In this document: positions 54,347 to 62,666 of the stretch, piece after piece | Layout: each line of letters begins with the position of its first letter | Position numbering within the stretch: position 1 is the stretch's first letter | DNA from: Flavobacteriaceae bacterium | Lineage (GTDB): Bacteria; Bacteroidota; Bacteroidia; Flavobacteriales; Flavobacteriaceae | Assembly (NCBI GenBank): GCA_003443635.1 | Contig: CP031964.1 | Span: 1,272,321-1,336,320, forward strand | Length of the DNA stretch: 64,000 nucleotides | Direction: 5' to 3' | The notes under the pieces: model-generated | Told to the model about the DNA's origin: nothing | Databases searched by the model: none | The model's input: only the letters and a program-made list of their open reading frames with translations | Position numbers and translations under genes: made by a program

Positions 54347-56602
54347 TCATTCAACCTCCCATTCTGATTTCCAATCGCCTTGTGTTTTTAAATAGGTAAT
54401 CACTTCCGCACGCGCTTTATGCACATCATCTAACACCTCTTTTTCATAGGCTTTAACTTCTGGTGTGTCTTTATATAATAAGTAATACGATTCTATTTGT
54501 TGTTGTTTCCATAGATACTTATGATTTTTCTCAAAATAGATATTTCGTAAGGTATTAGCAAAAGTTTCAGCATTGCCTTGTAAAGCAGCACATATCATCT
54601 CATGATCTTCTTTAGTATTGTAAGCAGCTGACATAATACTGCCTGGTTTAAGCGTGTCAAAGAGTGAACATAATTTTGAAGCTATGTTTTGTTTTAAGGA
54701 TGTATTACCTTCTAAGTCAGCAATGACAGCATATTTTAAAAGTACTCCAATTTGATTAATATCATTTTGGTCTTCAAATGAGTTTCTACTAGGTTGGTAA
54801 TCAGGATTAACTATGTCTGGAAACGTATCTTCTATAATCGTTTTTGCTTTATCGCTATTTCCAGATATTAAGTACATATAGGATAAAACGTCACTTATAG
54901 GACGATTAGATACTTCTCCAAAACGTTCTTTGAAGCCTTCTAAAAGTTGAATATTAATAGCAGCATTTCCTTTTATACTATTTATATTGACAAATAGCCC
55001 AATGGTGTTAAGACTTTCACGATAATGTGTCATGCTTATATTCAAATAGTAATCAGCAGCAGGGATCATATCTAAATCTATAAAAGCTCTAGTGAGCCCA
55101 TTAAGAAGTATTCGATTTAAGCTGTCTTTTTTATAGGCATTATATATGGTTTTGAAACTCCCCACAAGATCGCCATAAGGTTTTGAGCGTAATAACTCAG
55201 CTTTATTATTATGCGCATTTGCAAATTTTGGTGAACGTTTAATAAGGTCATCTAAAACACCTAAACCTTCTTCATATTTTTCATTACCTATATGAAAATC
55301 AGCTAAATTACTACTAATGACATCACTTAAAGGATCGAGCTCATGCGCTTTCAAAATATATTGATACGCTTTTTCGCCATCGTACTCTTGATATATATGT
55401 ACAATATGATTGTATATGTAGGCATTGTTGGGCTCATACTCCAATCCTTTTTGGAACGCTTTCAAGGCTTCTTCATCACTATTTGGTATAATATCTAATT
55501 GTTTGTAATAGCCTAATGCTCTGTATGCGACCCCTAAATTGTTGTTGAATTGTAATGCTTTATCTACATTTTGTTTCATATTTATTGTAGTCTCTTCTAT
55601 GGATGGGCCTCCATATTCGATTAAGAAACCATAGGCAAGGGCTAGCCTAGAATACGCTAAACCAAAATCTTTGTCTAAGGCTATGGCATTTTTATAATGT
55701 TCTATAGCTTGTTGTATATCTTCAGGGCGTCTATTGGCTACTAACTGTGTCCCTTTTAAGTAGGCATTATAAGCCTCTAAGTTTTTTGTCGGAAAGCTTT
55801 TGATTTCTGTTTCTTCTTGCGGTAAAAGACGTACTTTAAGTTCGTTAAGTACGGTGCGCGATATTTCTTCTTGTATATCAAAGACATTATTGGCAGTAAG
55901 TTCTCGGTCATAGGTTTCTGACCAAAGATGAAAACCATCCTCTACCTTAATTAATTGCGCTGTAATACGAATTCGATTTCCAGACTTACGCACACTGCCT
56001 TCTAAAATATGATTTACATTTAACTCATTGCCAATTAGTGTGAGATTTTCATTTTGCCCCTTAAATTTGAATGATGAGGTGCGTCCAGCAACTTTCATAT
56101 CTTCTACTTTGGCAAGTATATTTAATAGCTCTTCCGATAACCCATCTGAAAAATATTCTTGATCCCCTTGAGGCGATAAATCAGCAAACGGTAATACCGC
56201 TATTGAGGTAGAGCCAATATCAAGGTCGCTTGAAGATGTATTATTAGCAAAGTATAGGCGCTCTACAATTAAAAAAATGATGGCTAAAGACAAAACACTA
56301 ATGATAATCTTGTTTAGCTTTTTACTCTTGGAAGCTTTAAATGTATTTATGGTGTCTGTAGATTCTACACTATCGGTTTTCTTTAAACCATCTGGTGTTA
56401 ATTCAAATGCCCAAGCAATGATAAGTGCAATAGGAAAACCAATGCCCACTAAAATAATAACTGTTGTGTCTAACCAATCGGGTAGCGATAAGGGTTTTTC
56501 AATAGCAACAATTATTTGAATAATAAGCCATCCTGCAATTGCATAAGCAGTAGCCACTTTAAAAACATTACGCCTTTTAAGTTCTTGGAAGAGTTTATTC
56601 AT
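54347..56602 (-). CDS. Membrane-anchored TPR protein with FlgO/TolB-like N domain
   Basis: The 751-residue protein begins MNKLFQELKRRNVFKVATA and has three hydrophobic helices (about 16-34, 45-66 and 97-114). A periplasmic FlgO-like domain follows (about 130-260: SIAVLPFADLSPQGDQEYFS, GLSEELLNILAKV, ILEGSVRKSGNRIRITAQLI). A long TPR array reaches the C-terminus (e.g. AYSRLALAYGF, ALKAFQKGLEYEPNNAYIYN). The same layout occurs in adenylate-cyclase-associated or winged-helix TPR regulators, but neither a cyclase nor a DNA-binding domain is present here. Its role is unknown; protein-protein interaction at the inner membrane is likely. Confidence 0.82.
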   Translation of the reverse strand: MNKLFQELKRRNVFKVATAYAIAGWLIIQIIVAIEKPLSLPDWLDTTVIILVGIGFPIALIIAWAFELTPDGLKKTDSVESTDTINTFKASKSKKLNKIIISVLSLAIIFLIVERLYFANNTSSSDLDIGSTSIAVLPFADLSPQGDQEYFSDGLSEELLNILAKVEDMKVAGRTSSFKFKGQNENLTLIGNELNVNHILEGSVRKSGNRIRITAQLIKVEDGFHLWSETYDRELTANNVFDIQEEISRTVLNELKVRLLPQEETEIKSFPTKNLEAYNAYLKGTQLVANRRPEDIQQAIEHYKNAIALDKDFGLAYSRLALAYGFLIEYGGPSIEETTINMKQNVDKALQFNNNLGVAYRALGYYKQLDIIPNSDEEALKAFQKGLEYEPNNAYIYNHIVHIYQEYDGEKAYQYILKAHELDPLSDVISSNLADFHIGNEKYEEGLGVLDDLIKRSPKFANAHNNKAELLRSKPYGDLVGSFKTIYNAYKKDSLNRILLNGLTRAFIDLDMIPAADYYLNISMTHYRESLNTIGLFVNINSIKGNAAINIQLLEGFKERFGEVSNRPISDVLSYMYLISGNSDKAKTIIEDTFPDIVNPDYQPSRNSFEDQNDINQIGVLLKYAVIADLEGNTSLKQNIASKLCSLFDTLKPGSIMSAAYNTKEDHEMICAALQGNAETFANTLRNIYFEKNHKYLWKQQQIESYYLLYKDTPEVKAYEKEVLDDVHKARAEVITYLKTQGDWKSEWEVE

Positions 56603-56672
56603 TTAGTTATGTTAATTGGTTAATTAATAGTTGAATGCGATAAAGTTACATCTTTAAATAATGAATAAAAAA

Positions 56673-57857
56673 TTATAGATAACTCAACCACCATTTATCT
56701 TTATTGTTCAATTTATATTTCATATACCATTTGCAAATAGGGTAGAGTAGTGCTACAATACCAATCCAAATAAGATAGGTTGTAAATAGAGAATAGCCAT
56801 AACCTTCAAACGGATTGCTACTGCCAGCAGATTGATTAAAAATCATAATCTTCCAATCTTTCCCAGTAATTAAAAGCCCAATTATAGCACCTGTATGTAT
56901 AATAAAAATATGTAAGATGTAATAAAAGAAGGGTACTCGACCAAACACCAATAAAAAATCTGTGATTTTATTTTTAATAGTTTCGATGCCGTATAAAAAT
57001 AAAAATGCTGGCCCTAAAGTAATTAATAAAAAGCCTAAAGAAGGTGGATATTTAGTGACATTAAAAAAAGAAATAATAGTTTTTGTTGTTGTTTCTTGTG
57101 CTGTCCAAGGAGATAAATCTGCATAAAAATTAAAACCCCTGAAGATGAAAAATAAAACAATACTTCCAAAACCTAAATATAGTAACCACTTTTTTCTAAA
57201 TGCTATTAAAGCTCCTTTCTTATAAAAATCACCAAAACAATATCCTAATAACATAACTCCAATCCAAGGTAATACAGGATAAGCAAACCATACAAAACGA
57301 CTCCCTAAACTAATCCCGTTAGATTGATGTAACATATACCAGATTACTGAAATTATATCTTGTCCATTTCTGGTAATGTCATCTAAAGCATTATGGCCAA
57401 AAACTAAAAGTAATCCTAAAATTAATATTAGACGTTTAGGTAAATATATAACTAAACCTAAGATAATCATTGAAAACCCAATAGCCCAAATAACCTGAAG
57501 ATTAGTGAAACTAAAACTCACATCAAACCACCATAAAAAATTATTTATAAAAATCTCAACAAAAATTAGCCATAAGCCACGTGTAATTAAAAACTTAGAT
57601 AATTGTTTTTTGGGTCTTGTTTGACCATATAAAAATGCCGAAGTTCCAGCTAAAAAAACAAAAACGGGCGCACAATAATGTGTTATAAAGCGTGTGAAAA
57701 ATAAAATAAGCGTAGTAGATTCTAAATTTTCTGGATAATTATTTGCAAGTGCATTAATATGAAAATAATCACGAACATGATCTAATGCCATAATAACCAT
57801 AACAAGTCCTCTTAAAATATCTATAGATTGTATTCTGGATGATTTTATTAAGGCCAT
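56673..57857 (-). CDS. DUF1624 / HGSNAT-like membrane acyltransferase
   Basis: The 394-residue protein has about ten membrane helices and starts with SRIQSIDILRGLVMVIMALD, the DUF1624 (heparan-alpha-glucosaminide N-acetyltransferase-like) signature, followed by HVRDYFH, whose His is likely functional. FLAGTSAFLYGQTR and GRVPFFYYILHIFIIHTGA are further conserved blocks. Such proteins are thought to transfer acetyl groups across the membrane to sugars. The acceptor is unknown. Confidence 0.87.
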   Translation of the reverse strand: MALIKSSRIQSIDILRGLVMVIMALDHVRDYFHINALANNYPENLESTTLILFFTRFITHYCAPVFVFLAGTSAFLYGQTRPKKQLSKFLITRGLWLIFVEIFINNFLWWFDVSFSFTNLQVIWAIGFSMIILGLVIYLPKRLILILGLLLVFGHNALDDITRNGQDIISVIWYMLHQSNGISLGSRFVWFAYPVLPWIGVMLLGYCFGDFYKKGALIAFRKKWLLYLGFGSIVLFFIFRGFNFYADLSPWTAQETTTKTIISFFNVTKYPPSLGFLLITLGPAFLFLYGIETIKNKITDFLLVFGRVPFFYYILHIFIIHTGAIIGLLITGKDWKIMIFNQSAGSSNPFEGYGYSLFTTYLIWIGIVALLYPICKWYMKYKLNNKDKWWLSYL

Positions 57858-57893
57858 ACCTTTATTAATTATTTAAATATAGCAATAATTAGG

Positions 57894-58247
57894 TTATAGG
57901 TAAGAATACGCCCAATACATCAATACAAATTGTAATGGTATACGAAGTATTAAAACCCATTTTGGGATACCAGCTGCAGCTTTTTTACCTGATAGCATAT
58001 AAAAATGCACGGATAAAAAGATAATGAGCATTATTATAATACTATAGATTGATATTGTTTTAAAAACAGGAATACATAATCCAATACCCAATATGACTTC
58101 TAAAATACCGCTTATGTAAACTAACAACCTATGTTTTGGTAAATATCGAGGCATTATTCTCATAAAAGCTTTTGGCTTAAAAAAATGCATTATACCAGCA
58201 AAAATGTAGATTAATGCCATAAAGTATAAATGCCAAAGGCTATTCAT
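57894..58247 (-). CDS. DoxX family membrane protein
   Basis: From ATG 58247 (MNSLWHLYFMALIYIFAGIM) the protein has 117 residues and four membrane helices, the DoxX/DoxX-like layout with HFFKPKAFMRIMPRYLP after the first helix. The frame is open to 58280, but the later ATG gives the natural membrane topology and an 8-base overlap with the upstream gene (ATGAATAG), typical of coupled translation. DoxX proteins are linked to thiol redox or quinone-related functions in other bacteria; the role here is uncertain. Confidence 0.85.
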   Translation of the reverse strand: MNSLWHLYFMALIYIFAGIMHFFKPKAFMRIMPRYLPKHRLLVYISGILEVILGIGLCIPVFKTISIYSIIIMLIIFLSVHFYMLSGKKAAAGIPKWVLILRIPLQFVLMYWAYSYL

Positions 58248-59229
58248 CTTTATAAACATTAAGATGCATGCCAATACCATAATTATTAATACCAGATTTT
58301 AAAAGACTAGAAGGCTTGGTTTGGCTTTCTTTTTCATGGCGTAACCAATAGTTACCATTAATAAACACTCGTTTTACATAAGTGCGATTTTCAGGTATTT
58401 CTTCTGTAAAGGGGAGTAGAGGTCTAAAATTGGTAGGGATTTTTACTATTCCGTTTTTAGATTTTATCTCTTTATATTTTTTATTTGGTAATAATTTACC
58501 TGCTTTATCTGTATAGCCTAATACTTGAATGGAAACAAAAATTCCATTTTTAGGGACGTAAATATCATAATCTGTAACATCTAATTCAAATACATCTTTG
58601 TTTTGTTCTGTAACTCTAAATGTTATATTCTCGTAACTTAATACATCTCCGGGTAGTCCTCTCTTATCACTATTATAAAACTGTACTCTAAATAAAGTTG
58701 AAAATGGCCGTTTTTTTGCTCCTGACCGTTTACGCTCTTTCCAATCGGAAGCTTCTATTTTTATAGGAAAAAAAACAGTTGTTATTTTTTTTGTTTGAGG
58801 TGTTGTATTTGGGAAAAATACTGCAATTTCAGATTCTATTGTTGGTAACCAACATTTAAAATAATCATTATGTACCTTAGGTTTTCTCTTTTCAACTTTA
58901 AATTTTCTGTTAATTTTTGTTTGAACAATAATTTCTTGTAATTCGTCAGCCTGAGCCTCTAAAAATAATGTTTTTGGTAAATTAAGTGTGGCAATTTTTA
59001 ACTCTTTATATCCTAATGCAGAAATATATAATGTGTCTATATCTGGATATATTTTTTTTGTAAATAAAAATGAACCATTATCATCTGCAAAAACCCCATT
59101 TCCGTTACCGAATGAAATAGTTGCAAAAGATATTGGAGATTGAGTTTTACTATCCTCTATTTTTGTTTGTGATACAGAAGATAGTACTACTAATAAAAAA
59201 CAGAATAGTAATACGTATCTTTTTAACAT
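58240..59229 (-). CDS. Carboxypeptidase-regulatory-like domain protein
   Basis: The 329-residue protein has a signal peptide (ending LSSVSQ) and an N-terminal CarboxypepD_reg-like beta sandwich (about 20-95: KIEDSKTQSPISFATISFGN, FADDNGSFLFTKK, YISALGYKELKI). A C-terminal part of mixed strands with no domain I recognise follows. The domain is best known as the N-terminal extension of TonB-dependent receptors, but no barrel follows here. It lies 6 bases downstream of the DUF885 gene and is probably co-transcribed with it and doxX. Confidence 0.82.
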   Translation of the reverse strand: MLKRYVLLFCFLLVVLSSVSQTKIEDSKTQSPISFATISFGNGNGVFADDNGSFLFTKKIYPDIDTLYISALGYKELKIATLNLPKTLFLEAQADELQEIIVQTKINRKFKVEKRKPKVHNDYFKCWLPTIESEIAVFFPNTTPQTKKITTVFFPIKIEASDWKERKRSGAKKRPFSTLFRVQFYNSDKRGLPGDVLSYENITFRVTEQNKDVFELDVTDYDIYVPKNGIFVSIQVLGYTDKAGKLLPNKKYKEIKSKNGIVKIPTNFRPLLPFTEEIPENRTYVKRVFINGNYWLRHEKESQTKPSSLLKSGINNYGIGMHLNVYKDE

Positions 59230-59235
59230 ATATTA

Positions 59236-61017
59236 TTATTTATTAGCTTCAATCCACTTATTAATTTTATCTTCTAAAATAGATAATGGAACTGAACCAG
59301 TTTCTAATACTTGATTATGATATTGACGAATATCAAACTTATCTCCTAAAGCTGCTGAAGCTTTTGCACGTAGTTCAAGAATTTTTAATTGTCCGATTTT
59401 ATAAGATAGTGCTTGACCTGGATTTGCCATATAACGCTCTATCTCCCTAGTAATATCTGCTTCACTTTCGGCTTCATTGTCTAAAGAGTATTGTATCGCT
59501 TGTTCACGTGTCCACCCTTTAGAATGTAACCCCGTATCGACTACCAAACGAACTGCACGATGCATTTCTGCTCCTAACATTCCAAATAATTGATAAGGAT
59601 CTGTATATAACCCTAGCTCTTTACCTAAAGATTCGGTATATAATGCCCAACCTTCTCCATATCCGCTATACCAAAGTGTTTTTCTAAATTCTGGTAACTC
59701 AGTACTTTCTTGAGTTAATGAAATTTGATAATGATGCCCAGGAATAGCTTCGTGTAAAAATAAAGATTCATCTGAGTATACATTATATTTTGTAGCATCT
59801 GGAATTGGGGTGTAAAAAATACCAGGTCGAGTTCCGTCCAAAGATCCTTGATTATATTCTGCACTTGCAGATTTTTCTCTAAAAGCTTCAGTACGCCTTA
59901 CCTCAAAAGCTGTTTTTGGTTTTACATCAAATAACTTTTCTATTTGTGGTTTCATACGCTCATGAATTGCATTAAAATTTGCAATTACCTCTTCGGGAGT
60001 AGTAAATGGCATTAATTCTTTTTTGTTTCTTACATAATTAAAAAAATCTTTTATAGAGCCTTCAAAACCAACTTCAGTTTTAATTTTTTCCATTTCAGAT
60101 AAAATACGTGCAACTTCACTTAACCCAAGATTATGAATCTCATCTGCAGTCATATCAGTAGTTGTATAAGTTTTTATTTGATGAGCATAATAAGCTTCTC
60201 CATTTGGAATAGCATCAATACCACTTGTGGTACGACCAGCTTCCATATATTCTGTATTCATAAATTTATGAAGGCTCTTATAGGCTGGGATTACCTTATT
60301 ATTAAGTATTGTTGTGAACGCATCAGTTAATGATTTTTTCTCTTCTTCAGAAAAAGAATCTGGAAATTGTTTTATTGGGTTGTAAAATAAATGTGAATTT
60401 AAATCGGTATTTGTTAATACATCTAATTGTGGTACTACTTTAGCAATTAAAGATTTTGGCAATACATACCCAGAAGCCATTCCTTCTCTCATTTTAGCTT
60501 CAGCTGAAGTCATCCATTGTAAATAACCTTCTAAACGCTGTAACCAATTGTTATAATCGTCAACTGTTTTAAAAGGTTGTGCTCCTTGTCCACTAGCTAA
60601 CTGTCCCACCATTAAATTTACAGACCACATTTGATCTATAGGAAAAAGATCTTGCCTAAATGTCAAGCGATCTAAATTTATCTCACAATCCCATTTTAAA
60701 ACTGCTTTACTCATTTTCTGGCTTTCAGATAAATCAGCGTCATTATATTTAGATAATTGATCTAGATAATTTGTATAGTAAACTTTTAATTCGTCATTAT
60801 ATGCTTTAGAAAGCGTATTTGGAAAACTATTATTATATCTATTATCTCCAGAAAATGTGGCATCTATCGGATTTAATTTTAAGCGTTCTTGATTATAATT
60901 ATCTAACATTTCGTCAAATGCAGAGCTAGTCGTTTCTGAATTATCAATATTAGAAGTTTCATTTTTACAAGCTATTACTATAGTAACAATAAATATTAAA
61001 GTGAAGAATTTTTTCAT
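59236..61017 (-). CDS. DUF885 zinc-metallopeptidase-like lipoprotein
   Basis: The 593-residue protein has a lipobox (VTIVIAC, Cys at about residue 17) and the DUF885 hallmark HEAIPGHHYQ (His422 to His429), a variant HExxxGH zinc site, with further blocks YSGYGEGWALYTESLGKELG and GHxxQ-like context. The C-terminal GQALSYKIGQLKILELRAKA is typical of the family. These are thought to be M32/M2-like metallo-carboxypeptidases acting on peptides in the envelope; direct biochemical proof in the family is limited. Confidence 0.9.
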   Translation of the reverse strand: MKKFFTLIFIVTIVIACKNETSNIDNSETTSSAFDEMLDNYNQERLKLNPIDATFSGDNRYNNSFPNTLSKAYNDELKVYYTNYLDQLSKYNDADLSESQKMSKAVLKWDCEINLDRLTFRQDLFPIDQMWSVNLMVGQLASGQGAQPFKTVDDYNNWLQRLEGYLQWMTSAEAKMREGMASGYVLPKSLIAKVVPQLDVLTNTDLNSHLFYNPIKQFPDSFSEEEKKSLTDAFTTILNNKVIPAYKSLHKFMNTEYMEAGRTTSGIDAIPNGEAYYAHQIKTYTTTDMTADEIHNLGLSEVARILSEMEKIKTEVGFEGSIKDFFNYVRNKKELMPFTTPEEVIANFNAIHERMKPQIEKLFDVKPKTAFEVRRTEAFREKSASAEYNQGSLDGTRPGIFYTPIPDATKYNVYSDESLFLHEAIPGHHYQISLTQESTELPEFRKTLWYSGYGEGWALYTESLGKELGLYTDPYQLFGMLGAEMHRAVRLVVDTGLHSKGWTREQAIQYSLDNEAESEADITREIERYMANPGQALSYKIGQLKILELRAKASAALGDKFDIRQYHNQVLETGSVPLSILEDKINKWIEANK

Positions 61018-61070
61018 TATATTTTTTTAATTTACCTGCTAAAGGTACTTAGAAAATAGAAAAAGACATA

Positions 61071-61098
61071 AAAAAACCGCCTTAATAAGTTAAGGCGG
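61071..61098 (-). terminator. Terminator of the DUF6249 gene
   Basis: CCGCCTTAA (61077-61085), loop TAAG, TTAAGGCGG (61090-61098). Six A at 61071-61076 give a T-run on the minus strand only, so it ends the gene at 61127-61471 before the DUF885 gene. Confidence 0.9.
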
Positions 61099-61126
61099 CT
61101 TGATTATGCGGTAGTTCGTTTTTTGA

Positions 61127-61471
61127 TTAGTCTACCCATTTTTTAGTTTGTGTGAAGCCTACATATAATCCAACCCCTGCCATAAAGAAAATTGTAGCTG
61201 GATATACAGAATGCCTGTCTAATGTAGTGTAAGCATCTAATATTGAAGCTAAAAAAACTCCTAAGCCTACCCCCATAGATAAAAAAGCTAAATTAAGAAC
61301 TAATACTTTCCAGATAGGTGCTGTATGTTCTTTGCCTTTAGCAAAAATAGTAGCATCTGCTCCTTTTTCGATTAAGGCTAAACGTTCTTTATTACGTGTT
61401 GAATAATATAAGTAAAATACTCCAAAAATTGCTCCAAATATTATTGGTACGATTATTAATTCTGATCCCAT
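61127..61471 (-). CDS. Small membrane protein (DUF6249-like) in the ECF sigma regulon
   Basis: From ATG 61471 (MGSELIIVPIIFGAIFGVFY) the protein has 114 residues and three membrane helices (about 4-24, 52-74 and 88-108), separated by a basic segment (STRNKERLALIEKGADATIF). It resembles DUF6249, a family of unknown function common next to ECF sigma genes in Bacteroidota. An ATG at 61510 is in frame, but it lies at the predicted transcription start of an ECF-type promoter, so 61471 is preferred. It is divergent from the sigma gene. Confidence 0.78.
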   Translation of the reverse strand: MGSELIIVPIIFGAIFGVFYLYYSTRNKERLALIEKGADATIFAKGKEHTAPIWKVLVLNLAFLSMGVGLGVFLASILDAYTTLDRHSVYPATIFFMAGVGLYVGFTQTKKWVD

Positions 61472-61517
61472 AAGTGTTGTTTTAAAATTGATATTTCTTA
61501 ATATGTTCATAGCTTAT

Positions 61518-61544
61518 GACGATCACTTTTAAGTTTCGGTTACA
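61518..61544 (-). promoter_or_regulatory. ECF-type promoter of the DUF6249-like gene
   Basis: On the minus strand TGTAACC (61538-61544) is followed after exactly 16 bases by CGTC (61518-61521). The same words and spacing occur before the sigma gene. This fits an ECF -35 (AACC core) and -10 (CGTC core). Confidence 0.75.
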
Positions 61545-61640
61545 GTTTTTTTAATTTTATTAAAATTTAACTTTATTTAAGTATTTATATATTTGATAAT
61601 GAGTGCTTAATGAATATATAAGATATTAAACGTATATTTA

Positions 61641-61667
61641 TGTAACCGATAAAACTAAAATGTCGTC
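61641..61667 (+). promoter_or_regulatory. ECF-type autoregulated promoter of the sigma gene
   Basis: TGTAACC (61641-61647), 16 bases, CGTC (61664-61667), only 11 bases before the ATG at 61679. The predicted transcript is nearly leaderless. The matching divergent promoter suggests that the sigma factor recognises both. Confidence 0.75.
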
Positions 61668-61678
61668 TTACATTAAAA

Positions 61679-62281
61679 ATGACCACCATCGACGATCAAA
61701 TTTATATAGATAAGATATTAAATGGCGATACCAATGCATTTGCAATTTTGGTGGATCGTTATAAAGACTTGGTGTTTACTTTAGCTTTACGAATGCTTAA
61801 AAATAAAGAAGAAGCTGAAGAAGTATCTCAAGATACATTTATTAAGACATACAAATCTTTGAATAGGTTTAAAGGTAATTCAAAATTTTCGACCTGGATT
61901 TATAGGGTAGCTTATAATACATGTCTAGATCGATTAAAAAAGAATAAACGCAAACAAAATACAGTAGCTATTGATGAATATACAGAACATCAGGTAAAGA
62001 CTATAGATAATGCTTTAGATAGAATTGAAACTCAAGAAAAACAACAAGCAATTAAAAATTGTTTAGAGTTACTTCCAAGCGAAGATAGTTTTTTACTAAC
62101 TTTATACTACTTTGAAGAACAATCGTTAGACGAAATAGCAAAAGTTGTAAATCTTACGCCTAATAATGTAAAAGTAAAACTGTTTAGAAGTCGTAAAAAA
62201 TTAGCAACGATTTTAAAACAACAATTAGATAACGAAACTATAGAAAGTTATGCAGGACAATACAGAGCAGCATTTAGATAA
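61679..62281 (+). CDS. ECF-type RNA polymerase sigma factor
   Basis: The 200-residue protein has sigma region 2 (about 20-90: LVDRYKDLVFTLALRML, EAEEVSQDTFIKTYKSLNRF, FSTWIYRVAYNTCLDRLKK). Region 4 follows (about 130-185: CLELLPSEDSFLLTLYYFEE, SLDEIAKVVNLTPNNVKVKL, FRSRKKLATIL) with its helix-turn-helix. ECF factors direct RNA polymerase to stress or envelope genes and usually are held by an anti-sigma factor. The next gene overlaps it by 32 bases, and its own promoter looks autoregulated. Confidence 0.93.
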   Translation: MTTIDDQIYIDKILNGDTNAFAILVDRYKDLVFTLALRMLKNKEEAEEVSQDTFIKTYKSLNRFKGNSKFSTWIYRVAYNTCLDRLKKNKRKQNTVAIDEYTEHQVKTIDNALDRIETQEKQQAIKNCLELLPSEDSFLLTLYYFEEQSLDEIAKVVNLTPNNVKVKLFRSRKKLATILKQQLDNETIESYAGQYRAAFR

Positions 62282-62666
62282 ATTGGCTGAAAAAATAATG
62301 AAGTCATCATTTTTAGAGCAACCATCTATGGATTTTACAGAACATTTGATGACGAAAATTGAAGCATCTACCTCTAAAGTAACAGCTTATAAACCATTAA
62401 TCTCAAAACATATATGGTTTACTATTGCTATTTTAATCATAGGAATTATTTCATATTCACTTTTAGGAACAGAATTGAAAACTTCAGAATGGCTTAATGC
62501 GATTGATTTTAGCATACTTTCAAATAATAAGGTAACAGAGACAGTATCTAATTTTTCGTTTAGTATATCTAACATTTTAATGTATGCCATTGTGTTTTTT
62601 GGTTTAGCCTTTTTTATACAAATAACTGTTCTTAAAAACTACCATCAAAAACGATTAAACTATTAA
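62250..62666 (+). CDS. Two-helix membrane protein, candidate anti-sigma factor
   Basis: The 138-residue protein starts inside the sigma gene (ATG 62250, 32-base overlap), has a soluble helical N-terminus (HLDKLAEKIMKSSFLEQPSM, then FTEHLMTKIEAS) and two membrane helices (about 51-70 and 108-126). I recognise no named domain such as ASD/ZAS. Position, overlap and cytosol-plus-membrane layout are what is expected of an ECF anti-sigma factor, but this is inference. A later in-frame ATG (62298) would avoid the overlap but cut the N-terminal helix. It is convergent with the next gene, with stop codons overlapping by 3 bases. Confidence 0.65.
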   Translation: MQDNTEQHLDKLAEKIMKSSFLEQPSMDFTEHLMTKIEASTSKVTAYKPLISKHIWFTIAILIIGIISYSLLGTELKTSEWLNAIDFSILSNNKVTETVSNFSFSISNILMYAIVFFGLAFFIQITVLKNYHQKRLNY

